Shown: positions 43,601 to 52,256 of the stretch, piece by piece | Numbering within the stretch: position 1 is the first letter of the stretch | How the letters are laid out: every line of letters starts with the position of its first letter | Source: Pseudacidovorax intermedius | GTDB lineage: Bacteria; Pseudomonadota; Gammaproteobacteria; Burkholderiales; Burkholderiaceae_C | NCBI RefSeq assembly: GCF_003350475.1 | Contig: NZ_QQAV01000010.1 | Coordinates: 62,001-126,000, forward strand | DNA length: 64,000 nt | Direction: 5' to 3' | The notes under the pieces: model-generated | Databases searched by the model: none | Seen by the model: only the letters and a program-made list of their open reading frames with translations | What the model was told of the DNA's origin: nothing | Position numbers and translations under genes: made by a program

Positions 43601-44671
43601 ATGAACGCGGTTGGAGCGCCAGGGGTGGCAGGGGTTCCCCCGGGTGACGTCGAGGCAGCCGTCGCCGCGCTCACGCCACGCCTGCCGCTGGGCGTCGCCT
43701 TGAGCGGCGGTGCCGACTCGACAGCGCTGCTGGTCGCCTGTGCGCGCCGTTGGCCAGGCCAGGTGGTGGCGCTGCACGTCAATCACGGGCTGCAGGCGGC
43801 AGCCGATACCTTCGAGCGCCATTGCGCCGCGCTTTGCGAACGCTGGCAGGTGCCGCTGCGGGTGGGGCGGATCGACGCCCGAGCGCAGGCCGGCGAAAGC
43901 CCGGAACAGGTGGCGCGGCTGGGGCGCTATCGGGCACTGGCCAAGCTGGCCAGCGCGGAGGGTGACTTCGTCCGGAGCGCGTCGGGCGAGGCCAAGGCCG
44001 CGGAACCTGCCACGACCGGCGACCGGCATCGCGCCGTGCAGGACATCGTGCTGGGTCACCATGCCGACGACCAGGTCGAGACGCTGATCCTCGCCCTGTC
44101 ACGCGGTGCCGGCCTGCCGGGCCTGGCCGCCATGCCTCGGACGGCCGAGCGTGCGGGTCTGCGTTGGCACCGGCCCTTTCTGGACTTGCCGGCCAACACC
44201 TTGCGCGCTTGGCTGCGCGCCCGCGGCGAAGCGTGGGTCGACGACCCCACCAACGCCGACTTGCGCTACACGCGCAATCGCATCCGCCAGCAGGTGCTGC
44301 CCGCGCTGGCCGCCGCCTTCCCGCAGTTCCGCGAAACCTTTGCCCGCAGTGCGCGCCACGCGGCCCAGGCGCAGGAACTGCTGGCCGACATCGCCCGTGC
44401 CGACCTGGACCAGACGGGCACGCCACCCCGCATCCGCGCGCTGCAGGCGCTGCCGCGAAGCCGGCAGGCCAATGCACTGCGGGCCTGGCTGGCGCAGGCC
44501 GCCGGCCGCGCGCCGGCGGCCCGGCAGATCGACGAGCTGCTGGACCAGATCGCCGACTGCACCACGCGTGGCCACCGCATCCATCTCAAGGCTGGCAGCG
44601 GCCAGGTGGTGCGCGAAGGCGACACCCTGCGTTGGTACAATGGCGCGCCCTTGCCGAAGCACCCGCGCTGA
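43601..44671 (+). CDS. tilS: tRNA(Ile)-lysidine synthetase
   Basis: A 356 aa ATP-pyrophosphatase that converts C34 of tRNA-Ile(CAU) to lysidine so that AUA is decoded. The PP-loop SGGADSTALL is at about residues 34-43, followed by LGHHADDQVETLILALSRG and DPTNADLRYTRNRIR. The ATG at 43601 gives a short N-terminal extension before the P-loop. It is 96 bases before lysC. Confidence 0.95.
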   Translation: MNAVGAPGVAGVPPGDVEAAVAALTPRLPLGVALSGGADSTALLVACARRWPGQVVALHVNHGLQAAADTFERHCAALCERWQVPLRVGRIDARAQAGESPEQVARLGRYRALAKLASAEGDFVRSASGEAKAAEPATTGDRHRAVQDIVLGHHADDQVETLILALSRGAGLPGLAAMPRTAERAGLRWHRPFLDLPANTLRAWLRARGEAWVDDPTNADLRYTRNRIRQQVLPALAAAFPQFRETFARSARHAAQAQELLADIARADLDQTGTPPRIRALQALPRSRQANALRAWLAQAAGRAPAARQIDELLDQIADCTTRGHRIHLKAGSGQVVREGDTLRWYNGAPLPKHPR

Positions 44672-44767
44672 ATGGCATCCGGGCCGCCACCGCGCAGGCC
44701 ATTCCCCAGGCCCGCCGTCCCGGGCGACGCCGACCAGGCGACTCACTTTTCTTCCGACATCTCACCC

Positions 44768-46036
44768 ATGGCATTGATCGTTCACAAGTACGGCGGCACG
44801 TCGATGGGCTCGACCGAGCGCATCCGCAATGTCGCCAAGCGCGTCGCCAAATGGGCGCGCGCGGGCCATCGCATGGTGGTGGTCCCCAGCGCCATGAGCG
44901 GCGAGACCAACCGCCTGCTGGGCCTGGCCAAGGAGCTGGCCCCAGCCAAGCCCACCACGCCCTACAACCGCGAGCTGGACATGCTGGCCGCGACCGGCGA
45001 GCAGGCCTCGTCGGCCTTGCTGGCCATTGCGTTGCAGAGCGAAGGCGTGGAAGCCGTGAGCTACACCGGCTGGCAGATGGGCGTGCAGACCGACAGCAGC
45101 TACACCAAGGCCCGCATCGAGCGCATCGACGACGAGCGCGTGCGTGCCGACCTGGACGCGGGCCGCGTGGTCGTCGTCACCGGCTTCCAGGGCGTGGACG
45201 AGCTGGGCAACATCACTACGCTGGGCCGTGGCGGCAGCGACACCTCGGCCGTGGCCATCGCCGCCGCCATGAAGGCGGACGAGTGCCTGATCTACACCGA
45301 CGTCGATGGTGTCTACACCACCGACCCGCGCGTCGAGCCCGATGCGCGCCGCCTGGCCAAGATCAGCTTCGAAGAGATGCTGGAGATGGCCAGCCTGGGC
45401 TCCAAGGTGCTGCAGATTCGCTCGGTGGAATTCGCCGGCAAGTACCGCGTGCCGCTGCGCGTGCTCTCCAGCTTCACGCCCTGGGACATCGACATCAATG
45501 AAGAGGCCGTGTCCGGCACTCTGATCACCTTCGAGGAAGACGAAACCATGGAACAAGCCGTCGTGTCCGGCATCGCTTTCAGCCGCGACGAAGCCAAGAT
45601 CTCCGTCCTGGGCGTGCCCGACAAGCCGGGCATCGCGTACCACATCCTGGGCGCCGTGGCCGACGCCAACATCGAGGTGGATGTGATCATCCAGAACCTC
45701 TCGAAGGACGGCAAGACCGATTTCAGCTTCACCGTGAACCGCGCGGAGTTCGCCCGCACGGTCGACCTGCTCAAAACCAAGGTGCTGCCCACCCTGGGCG
45801 CCGCCGACATCGTGGGCGACACCAAGATCTGCAAGGTGAGCATCGTCGGCATCGGCATGCGCAGCCACGTCGGCGTGGCCAGCAAGATGTTCCGCGTGCT
45901 GAGCGAGGAAGGCATCAACATCCAGATGATCTCCACCAGCGAGATCAAGACCTCGGTCGTGATCGACGAGAAGTACATGGAACTGGCCGTGCGCGCGCTG
46001 CACAAGGCCTTCGACCTGGACCAGCCTGCAAATTAA
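44768..46036 (+). CDS. lysC: Aspartate kinase (lysine-sensitive type with ACT domains)
   Basis: A 422 aa enzyme that phosphorylates aspartate at the head of the lysine, methionine and threonine pathways. N-terminal kinase motifs KYGGTSMGS, ATGEQASSALL and TLGRGGSDTSAVA; two C-terminal ACT domains (about residues 265-415; EAKISVLGVPDKPGIA, KVSIVGIGMRSHVGVA) for feedback control. Start ATG at 44768. A CGTTCG/CGAACG hairpin without T-run follows (46051-46066). Confidence 0.97.
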   Translation: MALIVHKYGGTSMGSTERIRNVAKRVAKWARAGHRMVVVPSAMSGETNRLLGLAKELAPAKPTTPYNRELDMLAATGEQASSALLAIALQSEGVEAVSYTGWQMGVQTDSSYTKARIERIDDERVRADLDAGRVVVVTGFQGVDELGNITTLGRGGSDTSAVAIAAAMKADECLIYTDVDGVYTTDPRVEPDARRLAKISFEEMLEMASLGSKVLQIRSVEFAGKYRVPLRVLSSFTPWDIDINEEAVSGTLITFEEDETMEQAVVSGIAFSRDEAKISVLGVPDKPGIAYHILGAVADANIEVDVIIQNLSKDGKTDFSFTVNRAEFARTVDLLKTKVLPTLGAADIVGDTKICKVSIVGIGMRSHVGVASKMFRVLSEEGINIQMISTSEIKTSVVIDEKYMELAVRALHKAFDLDQPAN

Positions 46037-46107
46037 TGCGCAACGCGCGCCGTTCGGGGTCGAACGGGGCAGATTCGATGGCATAATCATGGTCTGCCTA
46101 GCGCACT

Positions 46108-46200
46108 GGAAACGTGACCGAGTGGCCGAAGGTGCTCCCCTGCTAAGGGAGTATGGGGTGTAGAGCCTCATCGAGGGTTCGAATCCCTCCGTTTCCGCCA
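46108..46200 (+). tRNA. tRNA-Ser (anticodon GCU)
   Basis: A 93-base class II tRNA with encoded CCA. The acceptor stem GGAAACG pairs with CGTTTCC before discriminator G and CCA; the anticodon stem CTCCC/GGGAG encloses CT-GCT-AA with anticodon GCT at 46142-46144. The T-arm reads GAGGGTTCGAATCCCTC, and a long variable arm lies between. A CATAAT -10-like hexamer lies at 46082-46087. Its 3' end is the integration point of the downstream prophage. Confidence 0.97.
46169..46200 (+). other. Probable prophage attachment site (attL) in tRNA-Ser 3' end
   Basis: The T-arm and acceptor 3' side of tRNA-Ser directly precede the integrase gene, the usual tyrosine-recombinase target. The matching direct repeat must lie right of the window, since tail genes continue to 64000. 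I see no second copy in the window, so exact core limits cannot be set. Confidence 0.6.
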
Positions 46201-46216
46201 AGCCCTTCGCATAGAA

Positions 46217-46242
46217 AGCCGTTGATCTTCAACGGCTTTTTT
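46217..46242 (+). terminator. Intrinsic terminator after tRNA-Ser
   Basis: AGCCGTTGA (46217-46225), three-base loop, TCAACGGCT (46229-46237) and a T-run to 46242. It ends the tRNA transcript and lies between the tRNA and the end of the integrase gene. As it is beyond the attachment site it is probably phage-borne. Confidence 0.88.
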
Positions 46243-46294
46243 CATTTCTGGCTGGCCGGCTGCTGCCGCTAGTCCCAAATTTGTCCTAAATCGA

Positions 46295-47512
46295 TCAATC
46301 CGGGGGCTCCGCGCCCTCCGTCGAACGGGCCAGCGTCGCATTCAACGCTGCCAGGTTCGCACCCCGGTCGGCTGACGGAATCCACTTGGCGTAGTCGCGC
46401 ATCATCACCTGCACAGAGTGCCCATGCTGCATGGCCACCCAGACAGGATTCGCGCCTGCCATCAGTGCGATGGTGACGCTGGTGTCGCGGCATTCCTTCG
46501 GCGGGCGGTAGCGCACGCCGGCCTCCGAAACCGCCTGCACCCACGCACGGCGCTGCGATTGCTCGTCGACGTAGGCCGCTTCCGTGCGTGGATTGAAGAA
46601 CACCTCTGCAGCGTGGGCCGAGGTTCTGGCGTGCTGCCGCAGCAGCACACCCAGCGCGCGATGGTTCAGCTCAACGTGACGCTCCACATGCGTTTTCGTC
46701 CTTGCCTTGTCCTCCGTCAGCACGCGCGCGCGGTGCACGCGCATCGTGCCGGCCTTTAGGTTGACGTCCTCCCATCGCAGTGCAATCTGCTCGCTGGGCC
46801 GCATGCCGGCGAAGAACGAGAACTCGAAGTAGTCGGCCATCACGTCGCCATGCGGCGCCATGGTCCGTAGCGCTTTGAGAATCGCCTCCACTTCGGCTGG
46901 TGCAAACGGGTCGGGCCGTCCCTTCTGCGTCTTCTGGTTCTCGATGCCCTCGGTCGGATCGCGCAGGTTCCTCATGTGCCGGCAGATAAGGCCGAACACT
47001 GCGCGCAGAGGGATCATGATGTTGTTTTGTGTCTTGCGGCTCAGCCCCTTGATCGTCTTGCCGGTGTTCTCGTCGAAACGGTCGGCGCTCAATTTCGCCA
47101 GATGCTTGAGGATGGCCAAGTGCGTCACCTGCTCCGGCAGCAGGTGGCCGAAGCTGGGCAGCCAGTACGCCTTGAGGTGGCGTACGTAGATGGCCAGCGT
47201 CGAATGCTCCAACGAGCGCGACGAGATCTGTTGCCATGTCAGCGCCCAATCGCCGAGAGTCTGGCCCGCGCCTTCCTCGGCGGGCTGCATCTCCTGCGCG
47301 TAGCGGTAGTCGGGAAAGTGGTCTTGGATTCGGAACGCGCCGCGCGCGATCAGCGCCATGACTTCGATCCGCACGCGCGCCGCGTGCTTCAAATTGGCTG
47401 CAGTGGGCTTGAGCGGAAGCGTGGGAGCGATCTGCTTGCCCTGCCACTTGAAGCGAACCTCTATGCGGCCGCCTTTTGGTCGAACCCCGCCTGATGTCGG
47501 CTTTCTACCCAT
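46295..47512 (-). CDS. int: Tyrosine-recombinase phage integrase
   Basis: A 405 aa site-specific recombinase. The N-terminus carries a DUF3596-like arm-binding region (GRIEVRFKWQGKQIAPTL), then a core-binding domain, then the catalytic domain with R in FFAGMRPSEQIAL, ECRDTSVTIALMAG, GHSVQVMMRDYAKW with the H-G-H and nucleophilic tyrosine. The canonical H of the HxxR box is replaced by a lysine-containing PKECR, a variation tolerated in this family. The ATG at 47512 begins MGRKPTSGG and overlaps the excisionase gene by 52 bases. It reads toward the tRNA. Confidence 0.93.
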   Translation of the reverse strand: MGRKPTSGGVRPKGGRIEVRFKWQGKQIAPTLPLKPTAANLKHAARVRIEVMALIARGAFRIQDHFPDYRYAQEMQPAEEGAGQTLGDWALTWQQISSRSLEHSTLAIYVRHLKAYWLPSFGHLLPEQVTHLAILKHLAKLSADRFDENTGKTIKGLSRKTQNNIMIPLRAVFGLICRHMRNLRDPTEGIENQKTQKGRPDPFAPAEVEAILKALRTMAPHGDVMADYFEFSFFAGMRPSEQIALRWEDVNLKAGTMRVHRARVLTEDKARTKTHVERHVELNHRALGVLLRQHARTSAHAAEVFFNPRTEAAYVDEQSQRRAWVQAVSEAGVRYRPPKECRDTSVTIALMAGANPVWVAMQHGHSVQVMMRDYAKWIPSADRGANLAALNATLARSTEGAEPPD

Positions 47513-47673
47513 TTTGTGTATTCCTCCATGTCGATATGAATGCAGCCGTCCGGTGCGCGGCGGTAGTGCTTGCCCTCGATCCACACGCCGCGGTGGATCT
47601 TGGTTTCCACCGCGCGGGCGGTGTAGCCGGTCTCGGCGACGAACTTGACGATGCGGACGTAGCGCGTGGTCAT
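47461..47673 (-). CDS. Excisionase-like DNA-binding protein
   Basis: A 70 aa basic protein of the small excisionase type found beside Burkholderiales and Pseudomonas prophage integrases (MTTRYVRIVKFVAETGYT, then TKIHRGVWIEGKHYRRAPDG, a winged-helix-like segment). It probably bends attachment-site DNA to steer integrase toward excision. Its 3' end overlaps the integrase start, suggesting coupled translation. Assigned by pattern and position. Confidence 0.8.
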   Translation of the reverse strand: MTTRYVRIVKFVAETGYTARAVETKIHRGVWIEGKHYRRAPDGCIHIDMEEYTKWVESRHQAGFDQKAAA

Positions 47674-47683
47674 TGCGGTTCCC

Positions 47684-48103
47684 TCATGCGGCGTGCGTCA
47701 TGTCCAGGCCCAGCGCGAAGGCTGTGTCGCGCTCGATCAGCGCGCCGGCGCTGCGGCTCCAGCCGGGCAGCAGGTGGATGCGGCCGCAGGTGGCCAGCTG
47801 GCCCAGGGCCAGGACCATGTAGCCCTCCCAGCTGCCGCAGCTCGGCGCCGGGTTCTCGGCGGGGTTCTCCACGTGCAGGCCCTGGGCGCGCAGGCGCGCG
47901 GCCTCTTCGTTGAAGGTGCGGTAGTTCAGGCCGGGCAGTCCGCTCATGGGGCCGGCGACGTAGATGCGCGTGGTGGCCGGGCGGCTGTGCTCTTCGCGCG
48001 CGGCGATGCGCACGGAGAGGGACTCCAGCAGCTCGGGCGCGCGCGATTCCAGCAGCGCGCGCAGCGTCTTGAGCAGGGACGGGTGCAAGGGCAGGGTCTT
48101 CAT
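47684..48103 (-). CDS. DUF4406 domain phage protein
   Basis: A 139 aa protein with a C-terminal DUF4406 domain, related to nucleoside 2-deoxyribosyltransferase-like folds: TRIYVAGPMSGLPGLNYRTF (about residue 45), HLLPGWSRSAGALIERDTAFALG. It is frequent in phage genomes and its job is unclear, perhaps nucleotide metabolism or base modification. The N-terminal 40 residues are unrelated and helical. Ten bases precede the excisionase gene. Confidence 0.85.
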   Translation of the reverse strand: MKTLPLHPSLLKTLRALLESRAPELLESLSVRIAAREEHSRPATTRIYVAGPMSGLPGLNYRTFNEEAARLRAQGLHVENPAENPAPSCGSWEGYMVLALGQLATCGRIHLLPGWSRSAGALIERDTAFALGLDMTHAA

Positions 48104-48152
48104 GGTGTGTGACAGCGTTGAGGGAAAGGGAAAAGGCGAAAGGCAGGACGGC

Positions 48153-48968
48153 TCATCCCGTCAGCTCTTGTTGAGCGAGCGGAGCGGGGAGTACGGGCGG
48201 CGGCAGCAGAGGGCGCTGCGCCTGGGCATGCGCGATGCGCCGGCAGGCGATGTCGAAGTAGTGGTCCGTCAGCTCCATGCCAACGAAGGGGTACCCGTGG
48301 CGCGCGGCGGCCACGCCGGTGGATCCGGAGCCCATGAAGGGGTCCACGATCACGCCGCCCGGCGGCACCACACGGACGAGCTCTTCCATCAGCCCGGTGG
48401 GCTTGCCGGTCATGTGGTGCTTCTCGCGCGGGTTCACGCGCTCGCGGATCAGGCCGGGCCACGGGCCGCCGTGCGTGGCGATGGGCAGCGGGCCATTGCT
48501 GCCCCACACCACGTATTCGCACTGGTGGCGGAAGTAGCCCTTGTGCGGCGCGCGGGAGGACTCGGTCTTGTCCCACGGCACCAGGCCGCGCCACACGAAG
48601 CCGCCGGCCTGCAGCGCATCGGTGAGCGCGGGCAACTGCCGCCAGTCGGTGAAGACCATCACGTAGCCGCCGGCGCGCACCTTGGGCTGCAGCATGGCCA
48701 GCCACATGCTGACCCAGAAGGCCCAGCTGCGCGCGTCGCGGTTGTCGCCGCTGAATTCGACGTTGTGCGCCGCGTCCTGCGGCGTGCCGTCGTGCACGTA
48801 CTTGGCGGCCGTGCTCTGCATGCGGTCGCCGCGCACCATGCCGCCGCTGCTGTAGGGCGGGTCGGTGATGACGGCGGCCAGATCGCCCTGCAGATCCTGC
48901 AGCACCTGCGTGCACTCGCCGCGGTAGAGGGTCGCGTTGCCGATGACCACTTTTCGAATGCCGCTCAT
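48153..48968 (-). CDS. Phage DNA methyltransferase (N4/N6, DPPY type)
   Basis: A 271 aa orphan DNA methyltransferase. The catalytic motif IV DPPY (ITDPPYSSGG, about residue 37) precedes motif I (VDPFMGSGSTGVAA, about residue 217), the order of the beta class. It has no partner restriction gene nearby. Such phage enzymes usually mask the genome from host restriction or mark it for replication control. The start overlaps the preceding gene by four bases. Target sequence unknown. Confidence 0.9.
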   Translation of the reverse strand: MSGIRKVVIGNATLYRGECTQVLQDLQGDLAAVITDPPYSSGGMVRGDRMQSTAAKYVHDGTPQDAAHNVEFSGDNRDARSWAFWVSMWLAMLQPKVRAGGYVMVFTDWRQLPALTDALQAGGFVWRGLVPWDKTESSRAPHKGYFRHQCEYVVWGSNGPLPIATHGGPWPGLIRERVNPREKHHMTGKPTGLMEELVRVVPPGGVIVDPFMGSGSTGVAAARHGYPFVGMELTDHYFDIACRRIAHAQAQRPLLPPPVLPAPLAQQELTG

Positions 48969-49270
48969 GCCCGCGCACGCTCGAGCGCATGCTCGGCCTC
49001 TGCCTGCGCCAGGCGCTCGGCGCTGATGAACGGCGCGAAGGTGGCCAGGTCGGGCCGGTACACGCGCCGGCCGGCGATCACGCTGGGGCAGGCCAGTGCG
49101 TCGAAGGCGCCGGGCCGGTATGCGCCGCTCGGCAGCAGCTCGGCACCGGTGTAGGCGCCGCCCGTGCGCGGTGCCGGTGGCGTGCTGCAGAACATCGTCC
49201 GCACGATCTGCTCGCGCAGCACCAGCGAGGGCAGGCGGTAGCGGTGGCGCTGGTCGATCTGGCGCGTCAT
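48965..49270 (-). CDS. Hypothetical phage protein
   Basis: A 101 aa protein of unknown function (MTRQIDQRHRYRLPSLVLRE start). It has no motif I recognise; the C-terminal third is Ala/Glu-rich and helical. It overlaps the methyltransferase by four bases (ATGA) and its start overlaps the previous gene's stop by four bases, so it belongs to the early leftward operon. Confidence 0.6.
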   Translation of the reverse strand: MTRQIDQRHRYRLPSLVLREQIVRTMFCSTPPAPRTGGAYTGAELLPSGAYRPGAFDALACPSVIAGRRVYRPDLATFAPFISAERLAQAEAEHALERARA

Positions 49271-49623
49271 CGGGTGGCCACCTTGGGGACGGGGAACAGG
49301 GCCAGCGTGCGCGTGTCGGCCGGCGTGGGCAGCCGCGGGAACATGAGCGGCCCGCGGCGTGGCCGCTCGGCGCTCGTGCCAGGTGCGGCAGCGGTAGCCG
49401 GCGCCGAGCCGCCGCGCGCTGCAGGCACAGCGGCCAGCGCGGGCGCCGGCGCCACGTCGGCCGCTGCGGCCTGCTGCGCGCGCTGCTGCTCGCGCTTGAG
49501 CCGCGCGAAGGTCTTGCGGATGTCGGTCGCGCTCGATGGCGTGTAGACGCTGTCGACGCGCACCTTGTGCGCCATCGGCGGCGCGAAGGGCCGGCAGGGC
49601 TTGGGGGTGGTGGGAGTGGTCAT
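49267..49623 (-). CDS. Hypothetical phage protein, Ala/Pro-rich
   Basis: A 118 aa protein. The N-terminal part (about residues 20-60) has a basic helix (DIRKTFARLKREQQRAQQ), the rest is Ala/Pro/Thr low complexity. Unrecognised. Start ATG at 49623 is used; an upstream in-frame start at 49656 would add eleven residues. It lies between the replication gene and the previous hypothetical with short gap and four-base overlap. Confidence 0.55.
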   Translation of the reverse strand: MTTPTTPKPCRPFAPPMAHKVRVDSVYTPSSATDIRKTFARLKREQQRAQQAAAADVAPAPALAAVPAARGGSAPATAAAPGTSAERPRRGPLMFPRLPTPADTRTLALFPVPKVATR

Positions 49624-49659
49624 GCTGTGAACTCCAGGGGTGGGGAAAGGGGGCATGCG

Positions 49660-51918
49660 TCAGGCCTCCAGCGCCTCGGCCATGCGGTGCTCGGCGCGCA
49701 GGCGCGCGGCGACGCCGGCCAGGGTGTTGGTGGCGGGAAAGAGGGGTGCCTCGGGCACGGCGCGCACGCTGCACGGCGGCACCCAGGTGGTGCCAGGCAG
49801 CGGGGCGGGGCGGTTGGGGGTGGTGGCGGGCCGGATCGGCGGCGGAGGCTCGATCCAATCGCTGTCGTGGGGCGCTTGCCAGGCCTCGCCAGCGTTCAAA
49901 AGCTGCCTCAGCGTGTCGCCCGTGAGGCGGGCCGTACAGTTATTGAAACAAGTCCAAGCGGGCGGCAGAGCCGCCCGATCCGGGAGCGGAATCACCGGCC
50001 GGCCACGCCGTATCACCGTGCGCTCGTCCTGCTTGCGCGCGGCCTCGGCCGCAGCGTCGGCCGCACCCTGGCCGGCTGCATCGCCATCGACCACGGCCGT
50101 GGCTTCGTCTTGCGCGGTGCCCTCGGCGTTCTCCGCATCCTCGGGCCGGGGCTCCATCACCGGCACATGCGCGATCGGCAGCCAGCCCATGCGCCGGCTC
50201 ACCAGCCAGCGCCCGCACATGCGCCCGCGCTGCGCCACCAGACCCACCAGCCGGCCCACCTTCACCTCGTCGCCGTAGCGGTTGCACTGCCCCGGCTCCA
50301 CATGCCGGAAAGCGCAGCGCAGGTGCCAGGCCGTGCGCCGCAGCGCGTGGCCGCCCATGGCTTCCATGAACAGGCGCCAGTCCGCCCGCAGCGCCCCGCG
50401 CCGGTGGCAGGCCTGATGCGCGCGCACCGTGTCGCGGTCGCCCTCGCGCTGGAACAACTCCAGCTGATCGGCCGTCACCCGCCGCAGCTCGCGCCACACC
50501 GTCACGCTCGGCATGCCGAAGGTCTGGAACTGGCGGATGCCCCAGGTGGCCGCCCACGCATCCACGCGCTGGTGCCCCGCCGCGCCGCCGTGCTGCTCGG
50601 CCGCGGGCTCGCGCGCGTCCTTGGGCTCCCATGGGCCTAGGTCCATGGTCAGCTGCTGGCCATCGGCCACGTCCAGGTGCTCGGCCAGCGCCACGTGGCC
50701 CACGCTCTTGGCGATGTACTTGGCCACGTAGCCGGCCGCGCCGCCGCGCACCATGCGCTTGACGTTGATGCGGTTGGCCTGCGCGCCGCGCTCGTCGCCG
50801 TCCTCGCTCAGCCAGTAGTGGCGCACCACCGCCTCGATGGCCTGGGCGCCGGCCTCGTCCTCGGCCCACACCAGCATGTGCCAATGCGGCGTGGCGTCGT
50901 GGTGCGGCTCGGCCACGCGCAGGCCGTACATGCGCACGCCCGCGCGCTGCAGGGCCGACCGCGTCTTCTGCCACTTGTCGCGCAGCCACAGTTGCCCCTC
51001 GCGCGGCGTGGCCCCGCAGAACTTGGGGTTCGGCCGGCTGCGCCCGCCCACCTGCCGCATCGCATGAAAGCGGCTGGGCAGCGTCAGCGTGACGAACAGG
51101 CCCACATGCGCCCGCGCGTCCGCATAGTCCTCGGCGCCGCGGATGCGCGTCATCAGCTCGCCGCCGCGGATCACCGGGTTGGCCGTGCCCAGGGCCACCA
51201 GCTCGTCCAGCCGCCACACCTGGCCCGCCTCGTTGCGCAGCAGCGATCCGCGCAGCGCCTCGGCATTGCGCGAGAGCTGCGCGCGTCGGCGCGCCAGGCC
51301 GTCCTGGCTCACGTAGCCGCCGCGGCCCACATGCACCAGCCCCAGGCGCACAGCGCCGGCCTCCACCGCGCGGGCCACATGCGTGCGCAGCCGGCGCCGC
51401 CACCACTTGGGGCACTCGGCGCGGGCAATGGCCGGCTCGCCGTCGATGGGCTTGTCCTCATACACGCCCACGCGGCGGACGAAGGTGCGCACCTCGTCCA
51501 GCCGCTCGGGCAGCGTGGCGCCAAAGTGCCGCATGCGCTCCTGCTTGCGGCGCACGTCCTCGGCCAGGCGCGCGGCCAGATCGCGGATCTCTTCATCGGC
51601 CAGGTTCCAGCGGCCCGCGCCGCCGAACTCGTCCTCGAAGTCCGCCACCGCCTGCAACAAGTCCCACGCCTGCGCCCACTCGGGCGGCTGCTGCAGGGCC
51701 TGCTCCAGCGGCTCGCCGGCCTGCATGAGCGGCGGCGGGGCATAGGCAAAGCGTCGTTCGATGGCCGCCTTCCAGCCCGCCGGCGCGCAGGCCAGCACCC
51801 GGGCCATGTGCTCGTCCACATGGGCCAGCCGCGGCGCGTTGGCGCGCCAATCGCCAATGCCGCCGGTGGGCAGCTCGCGGGCGATGGGCGACTTGGCCTG
51901 GGCGCGAAAGCGTTGCAC
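49660..51918 (-). CDS. P2 GpA-like HUH replication endonuclease
   Basis: A rolling-circle initiator of about 752 aa. The HUH metal motif is in ATPHWHMLVW and the paired nicking tyrosines in YVAKYIAKS, four residues apart as in P2 gpA. Upstream helices (IERRFAYAPPPLM) and a C-terminal Ala/Pro-rich tail with little conservation flank the core. It nicks the phage origin and initiates replication. No good ATG is available; the GTG at 51918 just after the preceding gene's stop, with an AGGGG upstream, is the likely start. The long upstream in-frame part overlapping the neighbour is not coding. Confidence 0.88.
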   Translation of the reverse strand: MQRFRAQAKSPIARELPTGGIGDWRANAPRLAHVDEHMARVLACAPAGWKAAIERRFAYAPPPLMQAGEPLEQALQQPPEWAQAWDLLQAVADFEDEFGGAGRWNLADEEIRDLAARLAEDVRRKQERMRHFGATLPERLDEVRTFVRRVGVYEDKPIDGEPAIARAECPKWWRRRLRTHVARAVEAGAVRLGLVHVGRGGYVSQDGLARRRAQLSRNAEALRGSLLRNEAGQVWRLDELVALGTANPVIRGGELMTRIRGAEDYADARAHVGLFVTLTLPSRFHAMRQVGGRSRPNPKFCGATPREGQLWLRDKWQKTRSALQRAGVRMYGLRVAEPHHDATPHWHMLVWAEDEAGAQAIEAVVRHYWLSEDGDERGAQANRINVKRMVRGGAAGYVAKYIAKSVGHVALAEHLDVADGQQLTMDLGPWEPKDAREPAAEQHGGAAGHQRVDAWAATWGIRQFQTFGMPSVTVWRELRRVTADQLELFQREGDRDTVRAHQACHRRGALRADWRLFMEAMGGHALRRTAWHLRCAFRHVEPGQCNRYGDEVKVGRLVGLVAQRGRMCGRWLVSRRMGWLPIAHVPVMEPRPEDAENAEGTAQDEATAVVDGDAAGQGAADAAAEAARKQDERTVIRRGRPVIPLPDRAALPPAWTCFNNCTARLTGDTLRQLLNAGEAWQAPHDSDWIEPPPPIRPATTPNRPAPLPGTTWVPPCSVRAVPEAPLFPATNTLAGVAARLRAEHRMAEALEA

Positions 51919-51929
51919 CGTGCGCGCCC

Positions 51930-52253
51930 CTACACCCGCGCCGCCAGCGCCCGCAGTCGGGCCAGCGTGGGCACGCCCTGGCGCACCACGGCGCGCACCG
52001 CCTCGCGCTCGGCGGGCGGAACTTCGGTCCAGGCGCGCACGGCCAGGCCCTGCAGCACAGGCGACACCTGCACCTCGCCCACGCCGGCCAGCATCAGCAG
52101 CACCAGCCGCAGCTCCAGCGGCAGCGCGGCCCACTCGCGGCTGGCCGCGTCGTTGAACCGGCCGCGCGTGGCCAGGGCCACGAACTCGTCGCGCAGCTTC
52201 ATCAGGTGCTTTCGCGTAGGGGCGTCAACGTGCCGCGTCTTGCTCGCGCCCAC
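51930..52253 (-). CDS. Hypothetical phage protein
   Basis: A 107 aa leucine/alanine-rich helical protein (LPLELRLVLLMLAGVGEV), unrecognised. It ends eleven bases before the gpA start, within the early leftward operon. The GTG at 52253 gives the full frame; an ATG at 52202 (MKLRDEFVALATRG) would give 90 residues and is equally likely. Confidence 0.6.
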   Translation of the reverse strand: MGASKTRHVDAPTRKHLMKLRDEFVALATRGRFNDAASREWAALPLELRLVLLMLAGVGEVQVSPVLQGLAVRAWTEVPPAEREAVRAVVRQGVPTLARLRALAARV

Positions 52254-52256
52254 CCC

